Source of the DNA: an uncultured Pelagibacteraceae bacterium
Lineage (GTDB): Bacteria; Pseudomonadota; Alphaproteobacteria; Pelagibacterales; Pelagibacteraceae
Direction: 5' to 3'
DNA length: 64,000 nt
Assembly (NCBI GenBank): GCA_902635665.1
Contig: CACPOX010000001.1
Coordinates: 62,001-126,000 of the forward strand
Positions 53,684-63,130 of this stretch are shown here, in pieces (position 1 is the stretch's first letter; every line of letters begins with the position of its first letter). Below the pieces are notes generated by a model. It made no database searches and was not told where the DNA came from. It saw nothing but the letters and a program-made list of their open reading frames with translations. Made by a program: the position numbers and the translations under genes.

Positions 53684-54328
53684 ATGATAAAAAAAGTTAA
53701 AGCCTCCCTACATGAAAAATTAATTTTTATTTTTTTAATAATTCTTGGAGTTTTTGCATTAGGTTTTACTACTGTTATAAAAAATAAATGTTTATTTGTA
53801 AAAAACTTTGACCCACAAAAAATTAATTTTAAAAAACCAAATAATATTGTTGTGCTTAATGCTGAATGCGGGAATGTCATAATTGAACTCTATCCTGAGA
53901 TATCCCCAAATGGAGTAGAGAGATTTAAAAAATTAATCAATTTAAAAGCATATGACAATGTAGCTTTTCATAGAGTGATTAAAGATAAACTAGTTCAGGC
54001 GGGTGATCTTGAGTTTGGTAAAAAAGATCAATTAGATTATGGAAAAATTGGAACTGGGGAATCAGGTCTAGGTACTATAAAATCAGAGGTTGATGTCGAG
54101 TTTTATTTTGAAAGAGGTTCAGTTGGTTTAGCGAGAACTTTAAAATATAATACTGAAGATAGTCAGTTTTTTATTATTCTTGATGATGAGCCACTATTTG
54201 AAGGTGAATATACTCCTATAGGAAAAGTGATTTATGGAATTAAAGTATTAGAAAAAATTAAATATTCTCATAGATCCGAATATGTGCTTAGACCCGATTT
54301 TATAAATACAGTAAAAATGTTTGAGTAA
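53684..54328 (+). CDS. Membrane-anchored peptidyl-prolyl cis-trans isomerase, cyclophilin type
   Basis: The 214-residue protein has an N-terminal membrane helix (LIFIFLIILGVFALGFTTVI) and a cyclophilin domain from about residue 50. AFHRVIKDKLVQAGD carries the catalytic phenylalanine, histidine and arginine. SQFFIILDDEPLFEGEYTPIGKV is the hydrophobic substrate groove. It catalyses proline isomerisation in the periplasm, helping envelope protein folding. It is cotranscribed with the metallopeptidase-like gene and converges on the FadN-type gene with a 4-base gap. Confidence 0.88.
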   Translation: MIKKVKASLHEKLIFIFLIILGVFALGFTTVIKNKCLFVKNFDPQKINFKKPNNIVVLNAECGNVIIELYPEISPNGVERFKKLINLKAYDNVAFHRVIKDKLVQAGDLEFGKKDQLDYGKIGTGESGLGTIKSEVDVEFYFERGSVGLARTLKYNTEDSQFFIILDDEPLFEGEYTPIGKVIYGIKVLEKIKYSHRSEYVLRPDFINTVKMFE

Positions 54329-54332
54329 AAAA

Positions 54333-56555
54333 TTAATTAACTAGTGGCTTACCAGTTGAGAGTGTGTGCCTAATTCTATCTTGAGTTTCTTTGGTTTCAA
54401 TTAACCTCATAAAAGCATCCAATTCCAATTTGTATAAATCATCTTCTGATAATGTTTTATCAATTGAAGTATCACCACCACTCAATACATGCGCTAGTTC
54501 TTGTGCTACTTTTAAACCATGATCCAGTATAACTTTATCATTATATAATTTATCTAAAATTTTATTCATTTCAGGAAGAACTGATTTACCTGGAAGATTA
54601 AATTTTAATTCTGATGGGGCTTTGAAGTCTTTATTGTTATTCAAAATTTCTATTGAAGCTTCTAATAAACTATTTCTATTCATAATTTTTTTATCTTGAG
54701 GTTTTAGATATTTCATAGGCTCTGCCTCAACTGGTGAAGTGGCGGTTTTACCGTAACCGATTATATCAAATACTTTAAGAGGTCCGTAATTGGGGTCTTT
54801 TTTAGCTGCATCTGTATCAAGCCATCTTGCAAGCATTTCTTTACATCCACCACCTGCAGGAATTAAACCAACAATAGTTTCTACTAAACCAACAACAATA
54901 TTTGTGTGTGAAGCTACAAAATTACTTTGCACCATTACCTCAAATCCTCCTCCGAGTGTTAAACCTGAAGGTGCTGAAATTACAGGATGTTCAGAATACT
55001 TTAAGTGCTTACATGTTTCTTGAAAATATTTAATGAATTTTTCAATAGATTTAAAATCACCTTTTTTAGCAAAATCCATAGTATACGTTAAATTTACTCC
55101 AGCAGAAAATTGCATGCTCTCATTTATAATAATTAAAGGTTTGTCGGTTGCTTTTTTAAGTGCATCCATTGAGTCATAATCAAGTGCATTGGCTTTGGTG
55201 GTAAACTCAACAATATTATAATCTTTAAAACGATAAACTTGAGCAGAATTATTTCCATCAACTCTAATTGCTTTTTTCTTAACTTTTCCTAAAGTTTCAA
55301 TCTCAGTATATTTTTGTCTAGAACCATAAAAATCTTGATTCTTATTTTTAAATAAATTTTCTAAAAACTCATTTCCTTCAAATTCATCAATTTTATTAAA
55401 AAAGTTTTCAACACCAATTTCTTCTAGCATTTCAAATGGGCCTTTTGCCCAATTAAAACCTAATCTCATTGCCTCATCAATATCATTAAAATTTTTAGTA
55501 ATTCCAGGTACTAAAGACGAAGAATATTTTATAATCTTCGAAATAACAGACCAAGCATACTTACCAAATTTATCATCTCTTGTGATTAAAGATTTTAAAT
55601 CAACTTTATCAGTTCCAATATTAATTTTTTGACTCGCAGAATACTCACCCGTTTCAAGATTAATTGCCTCCATCACTTTAGTTACACCAATTTTATTCAT
55701 TCGGTAAAAACCACCTTTACCTTTTCTACCAGTGTAACCCGTTTCAATTAATTTTTTTACAAGAGGAATTTCTTTAGCAACTTCTTGGAAAGGGTCATTG
55801 TCAGATAGCTCTTTAATAAAACTTTTTAAAACATCAGCCATTAAATCAATTCCAATTAAATCATAAAGGCCAAAAACTCCTGTTTTTGGAATACCCATTG
55901 GTCTTCCAAATATTGCATCTGCTTCTTCAATGCTAAGTTTCATTTTAAAAGCTTCTGTCATTGCAACTTGCATTGCAAAAACACCTATTCTGTTACCTAG
56001 AAATCCAGGAGTGTCGTTACAAATAATTGCACCTTTACCCAATTCAATTTCACAGAATTTTTTAAGTGAATTAATTTTCTCTAAATCATTATTTTCATTT
56101 TTAACTATCTCTAACAATCCCATGTATCGAACTGGATTAAAAAAATGAGTAATACAAAAATCTTTTTTTTCTTCTGAAGTTAATTTTTCAGATAAAACTT
56201 TTATAGGAATAGACGATGTATTTGATGAAACAATTGCTCCATCTTTTCTATTTTTAAAAATTTTTTCATATATATTGTGTTTTATATCAATTCTCTCTAC
56301 TACTGCTTCAACCACCCAATCAGCATCTTTAACAACACCAAAGTTATCATTAATATTACCAACTTTAATATTGTCTATTTTTGATTTATCCAACAATAAT
56401 GGTGGTTTTGACTTGAATATTCTTTCTCTAGCTTTTTCAGAAATATCAGTTGTTAAATCTAATAGAGTTACTGGAATTTTTGCATTACATAAATGTGCTG
56501 CTATTCCGCTTCCCATTGTTCCTGATCCAATAACTACAACTTTTTTAATATCCAT
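54333..56555 (-). CDS. 3-hydroxyacyl-CoA dehydrogenase/enoyl-CoA hydratase, FadN-type domain order
   Basis: The 740-residue bifunctional protein has the dehydrogenase first and the hydratase last. The NAD loop GSGTMGSGIAAHLC is at about residues 10-23. SSNTSSIPI and CITHFFNPVRYMGLLEIV follow, with DTPGFLGNRIGV in the 3HCDH half. The C-terminal crotonase region holds LTLGGGFEVMVQSNF and VGLVETIVGLIPAGGG, with both glutamates in place. FadB/FadJ have the opposite order; this arrangement resembles Bacillus FadN. The role is fatty-acid or other acyl-CoA beta-oxidation. No thiolase gene is adjacent. Confidence 0.87.
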   Translation of the reverse strand: MDIKKVVVIGSGTMGSGIAAHLCNAKIPVTLLDLTTDISEKARERIFKSKPPLLLDKSKIDNIKVGNINDNFGVVKDADWVVEAVVERIDIKHNIYEKIFKNRKDGAIVSSNTSSIPIKVLSEKLTSEEKKDFCITHFFNPVRYMGLLEIVKNENNDLEKINSLKKFCEIELGKGAIICNDTPGFLGNRIGVFAMQVAMTEAFKMKLSIEEADAIFGRPMGIPKTGVFGLYDLIGIDLMADVLKSFIKELSDNDPFQEVAKEIPLVKKLIETGYTGRKGKGGFYRMNKIGVTKVMEAINLETGEYSASQKINIGTDKVDLKSLITRDDKFGKYAWSVISKIIKYSSSLVPGITKNFNDIDEAMRLGFNWAKGPFEMLEEIGVENFFNKIDEFEGNEFLENLFKNKNQDFYGSRQKYTEIETLGKVKKKAIRVDGNNSAQVYRFKDYNIVEFTTKANALDYDSMDALKKATDKPLIIINESMQFSAGVNLTYTMDFAKKGDFKSIEKFIKYFQETCKHLKYSEHPVISAPSGLTLGGGFEVMVQSNFVASHTNIVVGLVETIVGLIPAGGGCKEMLARWLDTDAAKKDPNYGPLKVFDIIGYGKTATSPVEAEPMKYLKPQDKKIMNRNSLLEASIEILNNNKDFKAPSELKFNLPGKSVLPEMNKILDKLYNDKVILDHGLKVAQELAHVLSGGDTSIDKTLSEDDLYKLELDAFMRLIETKETQDRIRHTLSTGKPLVN

Positions 56556-56599
56556 AATTACAAATATTCTATATTGAAAAAATTAATTAAGTAAAATAA

Positions 56600-57454
56600 T
56601 TATCTATTAATTCCTCTTAATCTCTCAGATCTTCTTCTTAGTAATTCTGCAGTTACTAAAATTAGAGTAGACATAACTATCAAACATGTTGCCACAGCCA
56701 TTATGGTTGGACTTAATTGTTCTCTTAAACCAACCCACATTTGAATTGGGATAGTGGTATTTTCTAATCCAGCTAAGAATAGTACTACTACTACTTCATC
56801 AAATGATGTAACAAATGCAAATAAAGCACCAGAAATTACACCAGGCATAATAAGTGGTAATGTGATTTTCATAAATGTATTTACTGGATTACTACCTAAG
56901 CTTGCAGCTGCTCTAGTTACACTGTGATCAAAGCCTGACAATGTTGCCGTAACTGTAATTACTACAAATGGAGTTCCTAAGATTATATGAGATAGAACAA
57001 TTCCTGTATGAGTAGCAGCTAAGCCAACTTTTGCCATAAAAAAGAAGATTGCCGTACCAGATATAATAAGAGGTACAATCATTGGTGAAATTAATAACGC
57101 CATAAAAGCAGCTTTATATGGCATATGCCTACTGCTTAAACCTAGGGCTGCTACTGTTCCAAGAATTGTAGAACCGATTGTTGCAAAGAATGCAATGATT
57201 AAACTATTTTTAGTTGCCAGCCCCCAAGGATTTTTAGTACCGTAGATCATATCTTCATACCATCTTAAAGAGAAACCTTCAGGATCAAGTGCAAGCATCT
57301 TAGATGAAAAGTGAATGTATTGTTCTGCATTAAAAGAAAGTGGCAAGATTACAAACAATGGTGCAATCAAAAAGAAGAACACTAAAAAACAAAAAGTTAA
57401 ATATGTGTAATGCCATATTCTATAGTTTAATGGTGTGTGGTTTGGTAATGCCAT
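56600..57454 (-). CDS. Pot-type ABC transporter permease (PotC-like)
   Basis: The 284-residue inner-membrane permease has six helices and the conserved loop TRAAASLGSNPVNTFMKITLP. The family blocks PLIISGTAIFFF and FVTSFDEVVVVLFLAG follow near residues 130-235. The family serves spermidine/putrescine and other cationic or polar substrates. It starts 2 bases after the partner permease and is the last gene of the transporter set. The substrate is unknown; operon context with DoeA/EutA-like genes points to ectoine or a similar zwitterion. Confidence 0.85.
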   Translation of the reverse strand: MALPNHTPLNYRIWHYTYLTFCFLVFFFLIAPLFVILPLSFNAEQYIHFSSKMLALDPEGFSLRWYEDMIYGTKNPWGLATKNSLIIAFFATIGSTILGTVAALGLSSRHMPYKAAFMALLISPMIVPLIISGTAIFFFMAKVGLAATHTGIVLSHIILGTPFVVITVTATLSGFDHSVTRAAASLGSNPVNTFMKITLPLIMPGVISGALFAFVTSFDEVVVVLFLAGLENTTIPIQMWVGLREQLSPTIMAVATCLIVMSTLILVTAELLRRRSERLRGINR

Positions 57455-57456
57455 AA

Positions 57457-58704
57457 TTATCCTAATTTAATATTATCTATGCCAACTAATTTATTATAAA
57501 CCCAGTATATAGCCAACACTCCTACTAATAGCATTGTTCCAAGAGCAGATGCAAAAGCCCAGTCTAGTGAACTTTTCATGTGATAAGCTATATTATTACT
57601 AATTAAAGATCCGCTTGCTCCACCCACTAAAGCTGGGGTGATATAGTAACCAATTGCCAAAATAAATACTAGCAAACTTCCTGCACCAATTCCTGGGATT
57701 GTTAAAGGAAAATAAATTTTAATAAATGAAACCAATGGGGTTCCTCCCAATGATTTTCCAGCTCTCATTAAACTTGGAGAGATTGTTTTCATAACGCTGT
57801 AGAGTGGTAGAACCATAAATGGGAGTAGAATTTGTGTCATTGCAACAAATGTACCAATTACATTATACATTAATTCTGGCCTGTTATCGTCTGCGGCCCA
57901 ACCCAACCAAACAATTAAATCATTAATTGGTCCTTGTTGTTGAAGTAATACCATCCAACTTGATGTTCTAACCAAAAGTGAAGTCCAAAAAGGTAGCAGT
58001 ACACAAATCATCAGCAAATTGCTGTATTTCATTGGTAAAGTTGCTAACAAATGTGCAATTGGATAAGCAAGAATAAAACAGAAAATTGTAACCCAAAAAG
58101 CTACATTTATTGTTCTCAGCCAAAGTGTTTTATAAATACGTCTATCTTCATCTTGCTGAATAATATTTCTTTGTTCATCAAATTTTAAATCTACCCCTTT
58201 TAAATATTTAGCATAAGACCATTTGGGAGCAGTATTTTTTAAAGCAACCAAATATTCAGATTGGCCCCATCTTTTGTGAATTTTAATAAACTGTTCTTTG
58301 TAATTACCCTCTTCAAGTTTATCTATTTTTCTTATTGTTTTTTTTATTAAGCTACTGAAGCCTGATTTTTCATAATTTAATCGTGCTATGATTTTTCCAA
58401 AGGTTTTATTCTTTTTCAATAAACTCAGGTCTTCATAAAGTCCTTCGTATACAGGCTCATCTGGCAAGTCTTTTCCGTCCCATTTTTCCATTGCAACAAA
58501 TGTTTTAGGTAGCATTTTGGTGATCATTCGATCATCAACACTTCTAAATAACATATCGCCAATTGGAAATATGTAGATAATTAAAATAAATAAAAATAAT
58601 GGAGCTACAAGCAAAACTGCTTTTAATTTATTTTTACGCTCAGCCTTTTTAAGACTTTCCTCTAAGGGTATTCCGTCTGATGATAAAATTTTTTCTTGGC
58701 TCAT
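57457..58704 (-). CDS. Pot-type ABC transporter permease with large periplasmic insert (PotB-like)
   Basis: This 415-residue protein is about 120 residues longer than PotB. The first helix (LKAVLLVAPLFLFILIIYIFP) is followed by a charged insert of about 130 residues (KMLPKTFVAMEKWDG to IQQDEDRRIYK). The usual permease core, with the loop RAGKSLGGTPLVSFIKIYFP, comes after it. The insert is probably periplasmic and could contact the binding protein; similar long versions exist in alphaproteobacteria. The start lies 7 bases after a strong hairpin that follows the binding-protein gene. Confidence 0.85.
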   Translation of the reverse strand: MSQEKILSSDGIPLEESLKKAERKNKLKAVLLVAPLFLFILIIYIFPIGDMLFRSVDDRMITKMLPKTFVAMEKWDGKDLPDEPVYEGLYEDLSLLKKNKTFGKIIARLNYEKSGFSSLIKKTIRKIDKLEEGNYKEQFIKIHKRWGQSEYLVALKNTAPKWSYAKYLKGVDLKFDEQRNIIQQDEDRRIYKTLWLRTINVAFWVTIFCFILAYPIAHLLATLPMKYSNLLMICVLLPFWTSLLVRTSSWMVLLQQQGPINDLIVWLGWAADDNRPELMYNVIGTFVAMTQILLPFMVLPLYSVMKTISPSLMRAGKSLGGTPLVSFIKIYFPLTIPGIGAGSLLVFILAIGYYITPALVGGASGSLISNNIAYHMKSSLDWAFASALGTMLLVGVLAIYWVYNKLVGIDNIKLG

Positions 58705-58710
58705 AATAAA

Positions 58711-58738
58711 AAAGGGCAGTTAAACATAACTGCCCTTT
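58711..58738 (-). terminator. Intrinsic terminator/attenuator after the Pot-type binding-protein gene
   Basis: A perfect 12-bp stem (58711-58722 and 58727-58738, core GGGCAGTTA) with a 4-base loop is followed on the minus strand by six U residues. It lies 35 bases after the binding-protein stop and ends just before the ATG of the permease. It should strongly reduce permease transcript relative to the binding protein. Confidence 0.92.
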
Positions 58739-58773
58739 TAATATATTATAAAATACTATTCTATAAAACTAAA

Positions 58774-59901
58774 TTATAGACTAGCTTTCATTGCTTCCCA
58801 CTTCTCATTAATCTCATCCTGGTTGTCTGCCCAGTAATCAGGGTTCATAAGAATGTGGCTTTTTAAGTTAGCTGGTGCTGTTGGCATATGTGGTACCATG
58901 TTTGTTTTACCATCTTTAAACCAAGGCTCTCCTGCTTCCATAATTGCAATTGAAGATTTTCTCCAAGGAGCGTAAGCAATGTATTTAGCACTTCCTGCTA
59001 AACCTTCTGTACTTGTCATTTCTGCAAGTACTTTCATTGCATCACCACTAGCATAATTTGGACCATCTTTAACTAAAGCAAAATATTCATAGTCTAGAAT
59101 TTGTGCATCCCAAACTTGAACAAGTGGAGTTCCTTCCATTTGCGCGTTAAAGAATCTACCATTCCAACCAGTAGCCATTACTACTTCACCATTAGCTAAT
59201 AGTTCTGGCGGTTGAGCTCCAGCATTCCAGAATACACATCCACCATTTGGATCTGTGCATAGTGCTTTGATTTTATTTAATGCTCTATCAATACCAGCAC
59301 CTTCCATTTTTCTGTAAAGTAAGTCTCCACCAGCTTGCGAACCACTAGCTTTTACTCCATCAGCAACCAATGCGATCTCTAAGTTAGACATAGCACCTTT
59401 GTAGATTGCTCTTTTTCCTGGAAATTTTTTAGTATTAAAGAAGTCTTTGATTGTTTTTGGTTTTGTATCACCAATTGTTGAATCATTATAAGCAAAGTTC
59501 CAAGAGTACAGAATGTTTCCAACTGCACATTTAGAGGGCATGCCAGTAAAGAAGTCTTGGCTTGCAGGTGTTCCATCTGGAGCCGGCAAGAAATCTTTAT
59601 CAAAATCAAATTCGTGGAAAATACCTTCGTCACATCCAATAATTGTATCTTTTGCATACACATCCATGATGTCCCAAGTAATTTTTCCAGCTTCTTTTTG
59701 AGCTTTAATTTCTGATAATCCACCAGTGTAGTCTACCCAATTAACCGGTATACCTAACTTTTTAGCAGTTGGATCACCATAACCCAATTTTTGTGACTCT
59801 GTGTAAGCTCCACCCCAAGACACTACAGTTACTGCAAATGCTGAAGTTGTTACAGAAAGTACAAAAGAAAGAGCAAGTAATAATTTACTTAATTTTTTCA
59901 T
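58774..59901 (-). CDS. Pot-type periplasmic substrate-binding protein (PotD-like)
   Basis: The 375-residue protein has a signal peptide (LSKLLLALSFVLSVTTSAFA) and the mature start VTVVSWGGAYTESQ, standard for extracellular binding protein family 1/PotD. AIYKGAMSNLEIALVADG and ATGWNGRFFNAQ lie in the lobe-hinge region. In PotD, acidic and aromatic residues bind polyamine; they cannot be assigned here. The start is preceded by AGGAGA and by a 12-bp palindrome. The gene is downstream of the ATPase gene and upstream of an attenuator. The substrate is inferred only from DoeA/EutA neighbours. Confidence 0.86.
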   Translation of the reverse strand: MKKLSKLLLALSFVLSVTTSAFAVTVVSWGGAYTESQKLGYGDPTAKKLGIPVNWVDYTGGLSEIKAQKEAGKITWDIMDVYAKDTIIGCDEGIFHEFDFDKDFLPAPDGTPASQDFFTGMPSKCAVGNILYSWNFAYNDSTIGDTKPKTIKDFFNTKKFPGKRAIYKGAMSNLEIALVADGVKASGSQAGGDLLYRKMEGAGIDRALNKIKALCTDPNGGCVFWNAGAQPPELLANGEVVMATGWNGRFFNAQMEGTPLVQVWDAQILDYEYFALVKDGPNYASGDAMKVLAEMTSTEGLAGSAKYIAYAPWRKSSIAIMEAGEPWFKDGKTNMVPHMPTAPANLKSHILMNPDYWADNQDEINEKWEAMKASL

Positions 59902-59915
59902 TTATTCTCCTATAT

Positions 59916-59927
59916 AACGTTAACGTT
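59916..59927. promoter_or_regulatory. 12-bp palindrome upstream of the Pot-type binding-protein gene
   Basis: AACGTTAACGTT is a perfect palindrome, 14 bases upstream of the binding-protein ATG and next to its AGGAGA site. On the gene strand it is preceded by a run of A residues. CG-centred half-sites in such AT-rich DNA stand out, and a transcription-factor operator is a reasonable guess. Confidence 0.5.
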
Positions 59928-60035
59928 TTTTTTTTATAAAATGAAAGTAAAACAATATAGCAAAGCTTAGTCAACAGCTGATTCCAGGCAATTTAGCTTG
60001 TTGTTTATTCAGTTTTTTATTAAAATTATTGATTA

Positions 60036-61121
60036 CTATTTTGGATCTAAAGCTCTACAGTCAACACTATTCCAGCCAATTTTAATTTCTTTTCCCTCTT
60101 TAATATCCATTCTGTTTGAACTATTTGGGACTTTAAGAATGAAATCCTTATTGCCTAATAAATCTACTCTTAATCTAGTATGATCACCGTGGTATATTAC
60201 TTCTTCAATTTTTCCCTTATGATTGTTGTCCATATCTCTTTCTGGATCAATAATTGCTCTCTCTGGTCTTAAAGATACTGTAGTTTTGTCTCCTTTAGAT
60301 TTTGCAACAATTGGATTAGCCATAATGTCTATCCCTGAATTTAATTTCACTTTACATTTATCTCCTGAAACATCTATTACTTCTCCACCAAATGTATTAT
60401 TTTCTCCAATAAATTCTGCTACAAATGAATTTACAGGTCTTTCATATAATTCATCAGGGCTTGAAAGTTGTTGAACTTTTCCATCATTAAAGACTGCAAT
60501 TCTATTTGACATTGTTAAAGCTTCGGTTTGATCATGAGTTACATATACCACTGTAACGCCAATATTCTCATGAATATGTTTAATTTCATACTGCATACTT
60601 TCTCTTAAATTTTTATCCAAGGCTCCCAGAGGCTCGTCCATAAGTACAAGTTTCGGATCGAATACAAGAGATCTTGCAACAGCTACTCTTTGTTGTTGAC
60701 CACCAGATAATTGCATAGGCATTCTAGCTTCAAAACCTTGTAATGAAACCATAGACAAAGCTTTATCAACTTTCTTATCAGCTTCATCTTTCGGAATTTT
60801 TCTTACTCTTAAAGGAAATGCTAAATTTTCATAAACAGTCATATGAGGAAACAGAGCATAATTTTGAAAGACCATACCAATACCTCTTTTATGAGGTGGA
60901 ATATCTGAAATAACATTATTATCTAAATATATTTGTCCATTAGTTGGTGTCTCGAAACCAGCCAACATCATTAAACAAGTTGTTTTACCAGAACCAGATG
61001 GTCCAAGCATTGTAACAAATTCACCCTCTTCAATATCTAAATTTAGTCCTTTGACGACCAGCTGCTTACCATCATAACTTTTATCAACATTTTCAAATCT
61101 TACAAAGTGATCATTAGACAT
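60036..61121 (-). CDS. Pot-type ABC transporter ATP-binding protein (PotA-like)
   Basis: The 361-residue ATPase has Walker A GPSGSGKTT (residues 40-48), Q-loop VFQNYALFPHM, signature LSGGQQQRVAVA, Walker B LVLMDEPLGALD and switch VTHDQTEA. A C-terminal TOBE/OB domain follows (KTTVSLRPERAIIDPE; EEVIYHGDHTRLRVDL), as in PotA and FbpC. It lies 39 bases after the DoeA-like gene and 134 bases before the binding-protein gene. The spacer after it must hold a promoter for the latter. Family is certain, substrate is not. Confidence 0.9.
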   Translation of the reverse strand: MSNDHFVRFENVDKSYDGKQLVVKGLNLDIEEGEFVTMLGPSGSGKTTCLMMLAGFETPTNGQIYLDNNVISDIPPHKRGIGMVFQNYALFPHMTVYENLAFPLRVRKIPKDEADKKVDKALSMVSLQGFEARMPMQLSGGQQQRVAVARSLVFDPKLVLMDEPLGALDKNLRESMQYEIKHIHENIGVTVVYVTHDQTEALTMSNRIAVFNDGKVQQLSSPDELYERPVNSFVAEFIGENNTFGGEVIDVSGDKCKVKLNSGIDIMANPIVAKSKGDKTTVSLRPERAIIDPERDMDNNHKGKIEEVIYHGDHTRLRVDLLGNKDFILKVPNSSNRMDIKEGKEIKIGWNSVDCRALDPK

Positions 61122-61160
61122 ACGACTTTAAAACATTTGTTAGATTGATAATCAAGCAAT

Positions 61161-62327
61161 TTATTTAATGTATAATTCTTTACTCATATTGCAAAATAAC
61201 TCACTACCATTTTCAGTTACTCTTATTGCTTCAGAAGCTTCAACACCCCAATCTCCAAATTGCATAACAGCAATCATATGAAAACATACGTTGGGCTCTA
61301 AAATTGTCATATCTCCTTTGTATATATTAAGTGTATGTTCACCCCAATCAGGTGGATAGCCAATTCCAATTGAGTAACCTGTTCTAGACCTTTTTTCTAT
61401 TCTATATTTATCTAAAATTTTCCAAAATGCTTGAGCAACATCATCTGCAGTATTCCCTGGTTTGATAGCACTTATACCTGCATTTAAAGCTTCGATAGTT
61501 TTATTCATGGTATCAATTTTTAACTGATTTGGTTTACCAAGAAGCACTGTTCTTGCCATTGGAGCATGATATCTCTTATATACTCCAGAAAGTTCTATAA
61601 TTGTAGCTTCTCCTTCAACAAATTTTTCTTGAGTTGCAGTTAAATGAGAAGCTGAAGTACCTTTACCAGTAGGAAGAAGTGTAGCAATACTCGAATATTC
61701 TCCTCCAAATTCCTCTGTTCCATAAAATAAAGTTTTTTGAATTTCTCCTACAGCATCGCATTGTCTAACACCTGGTTTGATAACATCTATTGCCGTTTTC
61801 ATTCCTCGTTCTGAAATTTTAGCTGCAGATTTCATAAATCCTATTTCAGCATCAGATTTTACTAATCTTGCCCAATTAACTAAACGATCACTGTCTTTAA
61901 TTTTTGCATTTGGTAGACCTTGCTTAATTTTTTCATAACAGTATGCTGTAAAATAATGAGCATCCATTTCTAAACCAATAGTTAATCTATCCCACTTTCT
62001 CTCCTTAATAATTTCAACGAGGTTGTCGTAGGGATGTTTTGGCCATGTATGAATATATTCTTCATCGTAAACTAATATATTCTCGTGCTTTAAATATGTT
62101 TTAATGTAAGCTCCACCAGCATCTTGAGCTCTCACAAAACATAATGGTTCTTCAGCATTGACATGAACAATAGCGCATTGAGCGTAATAAAAAGACCAGG
62201 CATCATAACCAGTTAAGTAATTCATATTGTTTGTATCATGTGAAATTAAGAGTTCGATGCCTTTTTCTTGCATCATTTTTTGAACTTTTTTTAATCTTTG
62301 TTTGTATTCTTCTTTAGTGAACAGCAT
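61161..62327 (-). CDS. doeA: Ectoine hydrolase-like M24 peptidase (DoeA/EutD)
   Basis: The 388-residue creatinase/aminopeptidase P-fold enzyme matches DoeA/EutD, which opens the ectoine ring to N-acetyl-diaminobutyrate. The match extends over NMNYLTGYDAWSFYYAQ, FVRAQDAGGAYIKTYL, IGLEMDAHYFTAYCYEKI, RLVNWARLVKSDAEIGFM, RTGYSIGIGYPPDWGEHTL and GDMTILEPNVCFH. The usual five-ligand metal set of M24 peptidases is not obvious, as in DoeA. The ATG overlaps the stop of the EutA-like gene as TAATG. DoeB, EutB and EutC are not in view, so another cyclic or amide osmolyte is possible. Confidence 0.82.
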   Translation of the reverse strand: MLFTKEEYKQRLKKVQKMMQEKGIELLISHDTNNMNYLTGYDAWSFYYAQCAIVHVNAEEPLCFVRAQDAGGAYIKTYLKHENILVYDEEYIHTWPKHPYDNLVEIIKERKWDRLTIGLEMDAHYFTAYCYEKIKQGLPNAKIKDSDRLVNWARLVKSDAEIGFMKSAAKISERGMKTAIDVIKPGVRQCDAVGEIQKTLFYGTEEFGGEYSSIATLLPTGKGTSASHLTATQEKFVEGEATIIELSGVYKRYHAPMARTVLLGKPNQLKIDTMNKTIEALNAGISAIKPGNTADDVAQAFWKILDKYRIEKRSRTGYSIGIGYPPDWGEHTLNIYKGDMTILEPNVCFHMIAVMQFGDWGVEASEAIRVTENGSELFCNMSKELYIK

Positions 62328-63073
62328 TAATTTACCTGAAATAACTTTCCAAACCCTTGAACCGAATTATTTTTTTTAATTTTAGTAAGTGTATCCCAGA
62401 TTAAAGCCTGATTGCTTGATAAGACAACTGTATTTAATTTTTTTTCTAGTTTATCAATAATTTCTAAAACTGGTAAAGCTGTGCAAGATACAAATAGAGC
62501 ATCAGCACCATTTAAATCTATTTTAGATAAAACATCGAATAAATAATCTTGATCTACTTTGCCAATATCGTAATCATCTTGAATATCAAAGTATGAATTT
62601 GAAGAAACTTCAAAACCTTCACTTTTAAAGTAATCTAAAACATCATCATTTAATTTTTTGATATACGGCGTAAAAATTGAAACTTTATTAATATTTAATT
62701 TTTTTAATGCTTTAATTGCTGCAGTGCTTGGAGTTGAAACTTCTGCCATTGGTTTTGCAACTTTAACTTTTTGCTCTATTGAGTCATGTCCAGCAGCAAT
62801 AGTTCCAGAGGTACATCCGTAAACAACACAATCCAAATCTTGATCAGGCAAGATATCTTTTGTTACATCGGTTACTTTATTAGACATTTTAATAAGATTT
62901 TCTTTCGTTAGAGGGTTGTAGCACTCAATTCGATTTACAAAAAAATCTATTTTTTTATCCTTGATTACATTAATAAAATCTTTTTCAATCATAAAATCAC
63001 TAGCTAAAGCAATTAAGCCTACTCTTGGATTTGATCTGCCTATAAATTTAGGATCTATTTTTGTTGAAATCAT
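62327..63073 (-). CDS. EutA-like Asp/Glu racemase-superfamily protein
   Basis: The 248-residue protein has the two catalytic cysteines of the superfamily, in VVYGCTSGTIAAGHDS near residue 97 and LFVSCTALPVLEI near residue 193. SNPRVGLIALASDF and VSTPSTAAIKALKKLNINKV match the ectoine-utilisation EutA/maleate isomerase branch more than the aspartate racemase at 4251-4997. EutA's exact reaction is not settled; maleate isomerase and arylmalonate decarboxylase are relatives. It is coupled to the DoeA-like gene (TAATG), supporting a shared pathway. It is divergent from the EamA gene with a 57-base spacer. Confidence 0.78.
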   Translation of the reverse strand: MISTKIDPKFIGRSNPRVGLIALASDFMIEKDFINVIKDKKIDFFVNRIECYNPLTKENLIKMSNKVTDVTKDILPDQDLDCVVYGCTSGTIAAGHDSIEQKVKVAKPMAEVSTPSTAAIKALKKLNINKVSIFTPYIKKLNDDVLDYFKSEGFEVSSNSYFDIQDDYDIGKVDQDYLFDVLSKIDLNGADALFVSCTALPVLEIIDKLEKKLNTVVLSSNQALIWDTLTKIKKNNSVQGFGKLFQVN

Positions 63074-63130
63074 AATTTAAAAAGTGAATATATCACAAGT
63101 TCTTTAATAATCATTAATATTAAAATAGGC

